Of a DNA stretch of 20,022 nt, positions 14,675-20,018 are shown one piece after another. Both the position numbers and the translations under genes were made by a program. Within the stretch, counting starts at the first letter, position 1; each line of letters starts with the position of its first letter. A model generated the notes under the pieces. The model saw only the letters and a list, made by a program, of their open reading frames with translations. It was not told the origin of the DNA and ran no database searches. Source of the stretch: a virus; IMG/VR virus record IMGVR_UViG_3300017757_000226, positions 1-20,022 of that record; one strand, given 5' to 3'.

Positions 14675-16253
14675 AATCTCTGATGTTTGAAATTACACAA
14701 TCGGTTGACAATATAGTTGTAGCAACAGAAACAGCGTTAACAAGTGCTGATTTTGTAACAAGTAAAGGATCTATTATACCCTTTTTAATCATATCAACAT
14801 TAACCCCTTTTGTTACGTCTACACCTCTACCCCATTTAGAAACTTTTATATCTTCAGGTTTAAACCCTGCGTTTGAAAGTATTCTTATGTAAGGTGAAGC
14901 TAGTGCCACCTTTAATATTTGAAGTCCAGTGTATTCGCCTTGATTTAAAGTATCTTGCCAATCAGCTGCCCCTGCAAATAAAAGAGCAGTACCACCTCCT
15001 GGTAGTATTCCTTCTTTTTTAGCAGCTCGAACAGCGTGTATTGCATCATCAACGCGATCTTTCTTTTCTGAAACTTCTACTTCGGTATCGCCTCCTACAT
15101 AAACTATAGAAACACCTCCGTTTAATATCGCTAACCTGCTTTCTAAGTGCGGGCGCATTACGTGGTGTTTTTCGTCTGCTAATTGTTCTTCTAGGTATTT
15201 GACCCGTTTGTCTACTTCTTCAGATGTTTCTTCTATTGCTATAGTAGTACCATCTGTATCTATGATAGCCTTTTTGGCTGATCCAAGCACTTCAGGGGTG
15301 ATATTGTCAAGCGAATCTCCTAAATTTTCATCTAATACAGTAGCACCCGTAAGAAGGGCAATATCATCCAGTATGTCTTTTCTTTTTAAACCGAAAGACG
15401 GGGGATCGATAATATTGCAACGTATATTGCCCTTTACGTGATTCATTGCTAAAGCAGAAATGATCTGGTTGTCGCACGGGGCAATGAGCAGTAGCGATTT
15501 GTTTTGTTTAATCGCATACTCCAATAGCGTTTGAATTCGTCGGATGCTTTTAATTTCAGAAGCGCATAAAAATATTAATGGCTTTTCTAACTCCGAGACT
15601 TCCTTCTCTTTATTGGTATAAAAATGTATACTTTTACTTATAGACTTAACATGCGTTCCGTCTACAGTTTCAATATACGTTTCATTAGTTGGAGATGACT
15701 CCATTGTTACGACACCGTTGTCGCCAGCCGCTTCAAAAGCCTGGGCAATAAAATTGCCAAGTGACTCGTCATTGTTACACGATATAGTTGACACTTGGTT
15801 CAATCTTTTATTATCTACAGGCAAAGCTTTCTTGTCTAGGAAATTCACGACATGTTTTACAAATTTCTCCATACCGTTTCTTACGTCACGGAAAGAATGC
15901 TCATCTCCATTTAATTCAAAATAGTTTTTAATAATACTTTGTGCAAGGACGGTAGATGTTGTTGTACCATCTCCTGCTTTTGTTGCTGTCTGTCTAGATG
16001 CTTGCCGTAGCATATTTACACCTAAGTTTTCTATAGGGTCATCTAGATTTATATAGTTAGCAACTGTAACCCCATCTTTGGTTACGTGTGGGTTTCCAAA
16101 ATCATCTTCAAGCACAACTGTTCTACCTGAAGCGCCTAGCGTTGTAGCTACAGCCTCAGACAGTTTGTCTATGCCACGAATTAATTTATCTTTAGCCTCT
16201 TTACCGAAGCTTAAATTTTTTACAATCTTTGGTGATCCAAATTGTACAGCCAT
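14658..16253 (-). CDS. groEL: Chaperonin GroEL (phage-encoded)
   Basis: A 531-residue 60-kDa-type chaperonin. ATP site: TLGASGRTVVLED at about 38-50, TKDGVTVA at 58-65, DGTTT at 95-99 and the hydrolysis aspartate equivalent D403 in VDDAIHAVRAA, with PGGG at 418-421. All main nucleotide residues appear kept. The apical domain (about 195-380) is more divergent: the usual DRGYxSPYF stretch is replaced by SIHFYTNKEKEV, although the LLLIAP segment and later parts are recognisable. The C-terminal Gly-Gly-Met tail is absent; the protein ends NIRDYEGDR. It should fold phage proteins with the downstream GroES. The start follows an AT leader sharing TTAAATCAAAT with the leader at 18,946. Confidence 0.97.
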   Translation of the reverse strand: MAVQFGSPKIVKNLSFGKEAKDKLIRGIDKLSEAVATTLGASGRTVVLEDDFGNPHVTKDGVTVANYINLDDPIENLGVNMLRQASRQTATKAGDGTTTSTVLAQSIIKNYFELNGDEHSFRDVRNGMEKFVKHVVNFLDKKALPVDNKRLNQVSTISCNNDESLGNFIAQAFEAAGDNGVVTMESSPTNETYIETVDGTHVKSISKSIHFYTNKEKEVSELEKPLIFLCASEIKSIRRIQTLLEYAIKQNKSLLLIAPCDNQIISALAMNHVKGNIRCNIIDPPSFGLKRKDILDDIALLTGATVLDENLGDSLDNITPEVLGSAKKAIIDTDGTTIAIEETSEEVDKRVKYLEEQLADEKHHVMRPHLESRLAILNGGVSIVYVGGDTEVEVSEKKDRVDDAIHAVRAAKKEGILPGGGTALLFAGAADWQDTLNQGEYTGLQILKVALASPYIRILSNAGFKPEDIKVSKWGRGVDVTKGVNVDMIKKGIIDPLLVTKSALVNAVSVATTILSTDCVISNIRDYEGDR

Positions 16254-16282
16254 TTGATTTGATTTAATTTATATAAGTTATA

Positions 16283-16339
16283 TTATTGTATAAAGCGAAA
16301 GATTATCCACAGGGCTATAAAGCCTATCAATACTTCCAT
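16283..16339 (-). CDS. Possible 18-residue membrane micropeptide
   Basis: Between the 115-residue gene and groEL an ATG lies one base after the upstream stop (TAAGATG) and opens a frame MEVLIGFIALWIIFRFIQ, then TAA. It is nearly all hydrophobic with one Arg near the end, as expected for a single membrane helix. The coupled position favours translation, but short frames like this arise by chance in AT-rich DNA. The same DNA holds a perfect DnaA-type nonamer. Uncertain. Confidence 0.4.
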   Translation of the reverse strand: MEVLIGFIALWIIFRFIQ

Positions 16340-16340
16340 C

Positions 16341-16688
16341 TTAGCAGTTCCATTTACGTCTTGCGGCTTTCCCCCTTTCGGATTTCCAGCTACGAGATCT
16401 AGCACAAAAAGATTTTCTTCTTTTCCAAGCTTTACTACCTCTTTTTAATTTAGAAGGAGGCGTTGTAACCGCAGTCTTTAATTTAGATCCCGGGTTATCT
16501 CTTCTATATTTAGCAACTCCTTTTGAGGTCATACCGCCACCGGCTGATTTCCCAGAGCCTTTGCCCTTTTTTACTTTGCCGTAATAACCTAACGATTTCT
16601 TTCTTGAAGGTGCATTAGATTTACGTCTAGTAAGAGGACTCATGCCGCAGGTGCAAGTTGCATGCTTGTGCATAAAAGTTTCACTCAT
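16341..16688 (-). CDS. Basic protein, DUF6321-like
   Basis: A 115-residue very basic protein. The core at about 50-95 reads GGGMTSKGVAKYRRDNPGS, then KLKTAVTTPPSKLKRGSKAW, then KRRKSFCARSRSW, and it ends KAARRKWNC. That core matches a conserved protein I recall from marine phages as DUF6321, where it also ends in KWNC. The N-terminus carries a His/Cys cluster (MHKHATCTCGM) that could bind a metal. Function is not known. Abundant Lys and Arg suggest nucleic-acid binding or a virion role. The start overlaps the end of the upstream 79-residue gene by 4 bases (ATGA). Confidence 0.88.
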   Translation of the reverse strand: MSETFMHKHATCTCGMSPLTRRKSNAPSRKKSLGYYGKVKKGKGSGKSAGGGMTSKGVAKYRRDNPGSKLKTAVTTPPSKLKRGSKAWKRRKSFCARSRSWKSERGKAARRKWNC

Positions 16689-16924
16689 TTTGTGTTATTT
16701 TTCTTAGTTCCTTTACCATAGCCGCCTCTGTTTTTTTTAACAGAAACAAATTTTTTAGCAGTATGGTCATAATCAAGTCCTACTATTATTTTACCCTTTT
16801 TTATAGCAGCCCTTCTTTTTCTTTGGTTCTCCGCTTTCATCCTTGTACGGCGAGGGGTTTTAGCTACTTTAAGGTCACGGGCTAATTTTGCTTTCCTGGC
16901 CTTAGGACTTAATTTTTGAGGCAT
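16685..16924 (-). CDS. Very basic small protein, conserved type
   Basis: A 79-residue protein with a lysine/arginine-dense N-terminal helix (KARKAKLARDLKVAKTPRR) and a distinct C-terminal part, IIVGLDYDHTAKKFVSVKKN, followed by RGGYGKGTKK. I recall the 'DYDHT...F.SVKKNRG..GKGTKK' ending from other marine phage proteins without assigned function. It overlaps the upstream gene by one base at 16,924 and the downstream gene by 4 bases. A nucleoprotein or virion-internal role is possible from charge alone; this is not shown. Confidence 0.85.
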   Translation of the reverse strand: MPQKLSPKARKAKLARDLKVAKTPRRTRMKAENQRKRRAAIKKGKIIVGLDYDHTAKKFVSVKKNRGGYGKGTKKNNTK

Positions 16925-17313
16925 TACTTCTTTTTATAAGGTTTAGATCCACCTCCACAGAATTTCATGTGACGTGTAAGTGGAATACCTTTTTCATCTT
17001 TTGTATATCCCATGTTTTTTTGCACCTCTGGCGGCAATTCTTGTAAACCTTCTGCATCCTTAGGTATAGGTTTTGTAAGAGCGCTATTATACATACGTGT
17101 AGTTGGGGGAAAGTGTCCCGTTACTCTAGCTTCCATAGATTGCGTGGGCATCATGGTATCTGATCTATCTTTATTTTTTAGCCTAGGTATTCCCCCTAAA
17201 GCTTTAAGCACAGCGGGAGCTGCTTCTTGCATTTCACCCCTAGCATTCTTATCTATTTTTTTTGCAATGGCGGTTTTAGCAGCCACCATGCCTAACATTG
17301 GAATTCCTAGCAT
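16924..17313 (-). CDS. Unknown protein, 129 residues
   Basis: A protein with a moderately hydrophobic, Met/Ala-rich N-terminus (MLGIPMLGMVAAKTAIAKKI), a middle part APAVLKALGGIPRLKNKDRS and a C-terminal part with ELPPEVQKNMGYTKDEKGIP, ending in GGGSKPYKKK. The hydrophobic start may be a short membrane anchor or an amphipathic helix. It sits within the basic small-gene cluster: its ATG follows the stop of the 45-residue gene by 1 base, and its stop overlaps the next start by one base. I do not recognise the family. Confidence 0.8.
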   Translation of the reverse strand: MLGIPMLGMVAAKTAIAKKIDKNARGEMQEAAPAVLKALGGIPRLKNKDRSDTMMPTQSMEARVTGHFPPTTRMYNSALTKPIPKDAEGLQELPPEVQKNMGYTKDEKGIPLTRHMKFCGGGSKPYKKK

Positions 17314-17314
17314 C

Positions 17315-17452
17315 TTAATAATCGTATTTTCCGTTCATTCTTTTATATGGGGTTGTACCCATACCTTTGCGGCTAGTTTTTACACCTTTTTCTTTTCTAC
17401 CTAAAATTGCTTTGATAGCGTTAGGATACGCTTTTGGTCCTTTCATTCCCAT
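17315..17452 (-). CDS. 45-residue basic protein
   Basis: Found by reading a gap between genes. The ATG at 17,452 lies 2 bases after the stop of the upstream 39-residue gene, and the TAA ends 1 base before the next start. The protein reads MGMKGPKAYPNAIKAILGRK followed by EKGVKTSRKGMGTTPYKRMN and GKYDY. It is strongly basic with no membrane helix. The perfect fit between neighbouring genes, plus Lys/Gly/Arg content like the rest of this cluster, supports it as real. Function unknown. Confidence 0.82.
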   Translation of the reverse strand: MGMKGPKAYPNAIKAILGRKEKGVKTSRKGMGTTPYKRMNGKYDY

Positions 17453-17454
17453 GA

Positions 17455-17574
17455 TTACTTCTTTTTAGTGTTCATTGATTTTAACATGGCATCTATTCTA
17501 ATAGCTTGCCCTTTATGCATCGCAGATGCTTTCTTTAATTCCGCAGATATTTTTTTGAGTTTTCGCGCGTCCAT
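17455..17574 (-). CDS. 39-residue basic helical protein
   Basis: Another short gene fitted into a gap. It starts 1 base after the stop of the 90-residue gene and ends TAA, with the next start 2 bases on. The protein, MDARKLKKISAELKKASAMH then KGQAIRIDAMLKSMNTKKK, looks like a single amphipathic charged helix pair. No motif is recognised. Coupled spacing on both sides is the main support. Confidence 0.8.
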   Translation of the reverse strand: MDARKLKKISAELKKASAMHKGQAIRIDAMLKSMNTKKK

Positions 17575-17575
17575 A

Positions 17576-17848
17576 CTATTTCTTTTTACGTTTTGTTTTC
17601 TTTCTTCTTATTTGAGATGTGCGCTTACCCATACCCACTCGTTTCTTTTCGGCTACTGCCTTGCGTTTTTCAGACGAGGACATTTCACCCCAGGTTTTAA
17701 CTGTTTTACCAGATATACGCTTAGAAGGCCTGCATTTTTTAACACCCCTACGTTTAGAAGAACCACAGGGATTACCTTTTTCGTCGGTCCATTTTTCTTT
17801 AAACCAACGTTTAAGATTTGCTCCTTTCTGCGTTTTTCTTACTGGCAT
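17576..17848 (-). CDS. Basic protein, DUF5872-like
   Basis: A 90-residue protein with the pattern NLKRWFKEKWTDEKGNPCGS, then RRGVKKCRPSKRISGKTVKT and WGEMSSSEKRKAVAEKK, and a Lys/Arg-only tail (RRKKTKRKKK). The 'L.RWF.EKW.D....G.PCG...' part is what I recall as DUF5872, a conserved domain of large and phage-type viruses. Two cysteines (C28 and C39) could pair or bind metal. It is part of the run of basic proteins between the membrane genes and GroEL. A role in DNA compaction or in the virion is a guess. Confidence 0.87.
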   Translation of the reverse strand: MPVRKTQKGANLKRWFKEKWTDEKGNPCGSSKRRGVKKCRPSKRISGKTVKTWGEMSSSEKRKAVAEKKRVGMGKRTSQIRRKKTKRKKK

Positions 17849-17849
17849 T

Positions 17850-18263
17850 TTATTCTTTTAATAATTCTTTGGCTTTAGCCCTATCATCATAGTCAAGAGC
17901 AGCCCTTAAGATAACTTTATCCATAATGTCATCTTGATTCTTTAACATCTCTCTTTGGAGATCGATAACCATTTTTTCTAGGTCATCTTTTGATTTTATT
18001 AAGTAGTCGATTGAAAGTTGCTTTCTTTCGATGTCCGCCTTGAGTGCGTTGATGTCATCTGGTTTAGATCCAGTGATTGTGGATACTACTATCCCTATGG
18101 ATGCAGATATAGTACCAATGAGCATCATAACTACTTCTTTGTTGCCGTCTAATACAGGGTATTGTATAAGCGCGACGATTACTGCAATTACAAATAAGAA
18201 AATAAATAAACTACCAATATAATGGCGAATTTCCTTTGCTACTCCGTTCCTAGGCATGTTCAT
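17850..18263 (-). CDS. Two-TM membrane protein with coiled-coil tail
   Basis: A 137-residue protein starting MNMPRNGVAKEI. I chose the ATG at 18,263 because it overlaps the upstream stop as ATGA; an in-frame ATG 24 bases earlier (18,287) would add 8 residues inside the upstream gene. Hydrophobic helices span about 17-34 (GSLFIFLFVIAVIVALI) and 44-62 (VVMMLIGTISASIGIVVS). A charged heptad-like coiled coil follows (about 69-113), then an acidic-basic tail. Both ends should face the cytoplasm. This is not a known holin sequence but could be a membrane protein used in lysis or infection. It sits beside the spanin-like pair. Confidence 0.8.
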   Translation of the reverse strand: MNMPRNGVAKEIRHYIGSLFIFLFVIAVIVALIQYPVLDGNKEVVMMLIGTISASIGIVVSTITGSKPDDINALKADIERKQLSIDYLIKSKDDLEKMVIDLQREMLKNQDDIMDKVILRAALDYDDRAKAKELLKE

Positions 18264-18400
18264 CCCCGAGCAGCTTTTTTTCTGCATTTTGCAATAGCAC
18301 CTGAAGCATACGCGGAAGGGAATACTTTATACGTGCGTTTTACCTTGTAGTAGCAGCGATCCTTTTTCATAAAGGGTGTCGCTCTTTTTAATGGTGCCAT
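18260..18400 (-). CDS. 46-residue conserved basic protein (PSAYASGAIAKC type)
   Basis: Read by eye: ATG at 18,400, stop TGA at 18,260. The protein is MAPLKRATPFMKKDRCYYKV followed by KRTYKVFPSAYASGAIAKCR and KKAARG. The 'Y.VFPSAYAS.A..KCRK' stretch is one I have seen repeatedly in short proteins of marine phages, always with unknown function. Its two cysteines (C16, C39) and basic charge suggest nucleic-acid or metal binding. The stop overlaps the following gene by ATGA. The gene is out of frame with, and overlaps, the longer version of that neighbour, which is why the neighbour's shorter start is preferred. Confidence 0.85.
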   Translation of the reverse strand: MAPLKRATPFMKKDRCYYKVKRTYKVFPSAYASGAIAKCRKKAARG

Positions 18401-18407
18401 GGTTAAT

Positions 18408-18650
18408 TCATTTTTTGGTTAATTGCGAAGCATCTAGAAATCCTTTTTCGTATTCTACATGCTTTTCTATATTAAGGATGCGTTCCTCAAGACGTGATAT
18501 AACTATTATCTTTTCGTCAAGTCTTTCGTGTACCAGTGATATTTCATCTTTTAGAGCGGTAAACTCAGAGAAGATGCCACCTGCTGTGAATACAGCTACG
18601 ATGAAAGATACCACAAGGGACAGGTTGTTCTTTACAAATGTATCGGGCAT
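18408..18650 (-). CDS. Membrane-anchored coiled-coil protein (inner-membrane spanin candidate)
   Basis: An 80-residue protein with a short N-terminus (MPDTFVKNN), one hydrophobic helix at about 10-28 (LSLVVSFIVAVFTAGGIF) and then a charged coiled coil (TALKDEISLVHERLDEKIIV, ISRLEERILNIEKHVEYEKG). That is the plan of an inner-membrane spanin: TM anchor, then a periplasmic coiled coil. It starts one base after the stop of a predicted lipoprotein gene, which would be its outer-membrane partner. The usual Rz/Rz1 order is reversed and the coil is short, so this is a candidate. Alternatives are a holin-associated or other inner-membrane phage protein. Confidence 0.82.
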   Translation of the reverse strand: MPDTFVKNNLSLVVSFIVAVFTAGGIFSEFTALKDEISLVHERLDEKIIVISRLEERILNIEKHVEYEKGFLDASQLTKK

Positions 18651-18651
18651 A

Positions 18652-18822
18652 CTAATTATGCATTATCTCAATGTACAGCGTCTGAGCTAAGCGGGCCTCA
18701 ACGGGCGTCGCTATGCGCATGTCTTGAGTTAGTTCTTTAAATCTATTGTACTTATTCGTTTTGGCACTGGCACAGCTTGTCATTACCGCTAGAGTGACCA
18801 TCATTATCGTGATCCGTATCAT
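18652..18822 (-). CDS. Small lipoprotein (outer-membrane spanin candidate), overlapping ORF
   Basis: A 56-residue frame starting at the ATG at 18,822 and ending TAG at 18,652. It overlaps the 3' part of the 64-residue gene by 71 bases in another frame. The start MIRITIMMVTLAVMTSCASA has a charged n-region, a hydrophobic core and MTSC, a plausible lipobox with C17. The rest is a short polar/helical tail (KTNKYNRFKELTQDMRIATP, then VEARLAQTLYIEIMHN). An in-frame stop just upstream fixes the first possible Met. Its stop lies one base before the 80-residue TM/coiled-coil gene. An overlapping tiny lipoprotein next to a membrane-anchored coiled coil recalls Rz/Rz1 spanins. Confidence 0.72.
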   Translation of the reverse strand: MIRITIMMVTLAVMTSCASAKTNKYNRFKELTQDMRIATPVEARLAQTLYIEIMHN

Positions 18823-18946
18823 GTTTGGTTGTTTGCGCTATATGTATTTCAATAATAGCATGTGTTAGTTTGTCCACGGCTTTACGTAACTCCTTAAGTT
18901 CATTCCGGATACCGTTAGCTTTAATGTGGGTGTATTCTTTGCTCAT
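18752..18946 (-). CDS. 64-residue helical protein with an EF-hand-like loop
   Basis: The first gene of the leftward block next to the control region. Residues about 8-36 form a charged helix (GIRNELKELRKAVDKLTHAI). Residues 45-56 (DHDNDGHSSGND) fit the 12-position calcium loop of EF-hands: Asp at 1, 3 and 5, Gly at 6 and Asp at 12. Position 8 is Ser instead of the usual hydrophobic residue, so folding as a true EF-hand is doubtful. The end has CQCQNE. Its 3' end overlaps the lipoprotein frame. The upstream leader is AT-rich with the TTAAATCAAAT motif seen before groEL. Function unknown. Confidence 0.75.
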   Translation of the reverse strand: MSKEYTHIKANGIRNELKELRKAVDKLTHAIIEIHIAQTTKHDTDHDNDGHSSGNDKLCQCQNE

Positions 18947-19382
18947 TACATTTGATTTAAATTATTTGTCAATATAAATAGAATCTTTGTGTTGCATTAT
19001 ACATTTAGCAATAAATGTTATAATTTAAAGTCATATTAGTAACCTATGCCACTATGTATTGCATTATTTACATACATTACTCAATATTACTGCTACATAC
19101 TCAGTTCGTAACTCACTGTTATACAATTACATGCACAGTGTACTGTCATATCCTCAGTATTATGTACATTATATCATCACATTGTCAGTACATATCTATA
19201 CATATTAATACATACTCAAAATAAATTATATATTGTCACTAATATAGTAATTGTTCTATATATGTATTGAGTAAATTATTATATTAACAATGTTTAATAC
19301 ATTTTATCATTACATATACAATATTTATATTACTTTATTATATAATTTATATTACTATAATATATATTACATAAATTTTACA

Positions 19383-19396
19383 AAAAGTATACTTTT
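19383..19396. promoter_or_regulatory. Perfect 14-bp palindrome, possible operator
   Basis: AAAAGTATACTTTT is a perfect palindrome centred on GTATAC, extending to TAC...GTA on each side if one extra A is allowed. It lies about 30 bases upstream of the first copy of the early 56-bp repeat. Palindromes of this type are common regulator sites, but they also arise often in AT-rich DNA. Confidence 0.4.
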
Positions 19397-19425
19397 GTAT
19401 TTATTATTTAATTATTATATATAAT

Positions 19426-19481
19426 ATACGTCACAAACTATATATAAATGTGATAATATAAGTGTAATTAAAATATAAATA
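19426..19481 (+). promoter_or_regulatory. Early promoter-like 56-bp repeat, copy 1
   Basis: Begins ATACGTCACAAAC and contains GTGATAATATAA and TAAAATATAAATA. It matches the copy at 19745-19800 at 50 of 56 positions without gaps, and ends 22 bases before the ATG of the next gene. The constant distance to a start codon suggests a promoter plus leader for each early gene, with TAATAT as a candidate -10. No standard sigma-70 or Bacteroidetes (TAnnTTTG) element was clear, so the polymerase or sigma factor used is unknown. Confidence 0.6.
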
Positions 19482-19503
19482 TAAACTTTAAAAAAATATA
19501 AAA

Positions 19504-19731
19504 ATGTCAAATTTAAAAAACTTAAAAACTAATCACTATATTTCTAAAATATTAAAAGTTAAAAAACTAAAATTTAAAAATAATATATACTTTGGTTTTA
19601 ATATAAATGATTTACAAAATATAAAATTAAAAGATAAATTAGAAATTGAAAATGTTATAGAATTTAATTTAAAAGGTTTAACATTTATAAATAAAAAATA
19701 TATAAAAAATTCTACTTTAAATAATATTTAA
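19504..19731 (+). CDS. Early-region small protein, Lys/Asn-rich
   Basis: A 75-residue protein beginning MSNLKNLKTNHYISKILKVK. It has a strongly basic N-terminus (KVKKLKFKNN) and then a mixed strand-like part (IYFGFNINDL, IENVIEFNLKGLTFINKKYI). Codons are almost all A/T-ending, in contrast with the leftward genes. It is the first gene of the rightward region, and the promoter-like repeat ends 22 bases before it. No family was recognised. Small basic early phage proteins often bind host proteins, but nothing here shows that. Confidence 0.75.
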   Translation: MSNLKNLKTNHYISKILKVKKLKFKNNIYFGFNINDLQNIKLKDKLEIENVIEFNLKGLTFINKKYIKNSTLNNI

Positions 19732-19744
19732 AATAATAATAAAA

Positions 19745-19800
19745 ATACGTTACAAAGTATATAAAAAAGTGATAATATAATTGTAAATAAAATATAAATA
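19745..19800 (+). promoter_or_regulatory. Early promoter-like 56-bp repeat, copy 2
   Basis: ATACGTTACAAAG...GTGATAATATAATTGTAA...TAAAATATAAATA, the second copy of the repeat at 19426-19481. It starts 13 bases after the stop of the preceding gene and ends 23 bases before the next ATG. TTACAA and TAATAT lie 17 bases apart, a bacterial promoter-like spacing. Confidence 0.6.
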
Positions 19801-19823
19801 ATAATAAAATAAAATATAATAAA

Positions 19824-20018
19824 ATGAATAAATTCTTAATAAATGAATTAAAGTTATTAAAAGATAATAACTATTATGGAAGTAAAAAACAAATAGAAAG
19901 AGAAAAGTTTATATATAATATAAGTTTTAAAGATTTTGGTTTAGAATTAAAATATAATGAAAGTATAGAAGAATTTTATAATAGATATTTAAAATTAAGT
20001 TTAATATATAATATATAA
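19824..20018 (+). CDS. Early-region small protein
   Basis: A 64-residue protein, MNKFLINELKLLKDNNYYGS then KKQIEREKFIYNISFKDFGL. It continues with LELKYNESIEEFYNRYLKLS and ends LIYNI, complete just before the window edge. It is predicted helical with an even mix of Lys and Glu and many Tyr and Asn. Base composition is as extreme as in the gene before it. Its own copy of the promoter-like repeat precedes it. No family recognised. Confidence 0.72.
   Translation: MNKFLINELKLLKDNNYYGSKKQIEREKFIYNISFKDFGLELKYNESIEEFYNRYLKLSLIYNI

Larger units (their letters stand above)
18947..19503. other. Gene-free, AT-rich strand-switch/control region
   Basis: About 557 bases with no credible gene on either strand, lying between divergent gene blocks. 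The right half is almost pure A/T. In 19,001-19,200 the + strand has about twice as many C as G (38 against 19 by hand count). Short recurring words are TACTCA(A/G) (19078, 19098, 19213, with an inverted TTGAGTA at 19267), ACATACTCA twice (19095 and 19210), TGTCA-type words (19144, 19183, 19234) and the inverted pair CACTGT/ACAGTG (19114-19119, 19135-19140). A possible leftward -10 (TATAAT, minus strand) is at 18996-19001, without a good -35. This could be an origin or a promoter/operator region. Confidence 0.7.

Noticed and set aside
16303-16311. TTATCCACA, a perfect DnaA-box nonamer, in the gap upstream of groEL
   Set aside because: A single copy, no AT-unwinding region or further boxes beside it, and it lies inside the possible micropeptide frame; one match is expected by chance at this scale.
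16312-16325. Short hairpin GGCT-ATAA-AGCC after the 115-residue gene, as a terminator
   Set aside because: Only a 4-5 bp stem with no U-tract in the leftward direction; too weak.
18960-18995. 11-codon frame (MQHKDSIYIDK) upstream of the 64-residue gene as a leader peptide
   Set aside because: Very short, in AT-rich control DNA, with no attenuator-like hairpin seen.
19390-19397. TACTTTTG, which fits the Bacteroidetes -7 element TAnnTTTG
   Set aside because: No TTG was found at the needed distance upstream, and the sequence is part of a palindrome; insufficient as a promoter call.
19431-19453. TCACA...TGTGA inverted pair in the first promoter-like repeat
   Set aside because: The second copy reads TTACA...AGTGA, so the symmetry is not kept; not a conserved operator.
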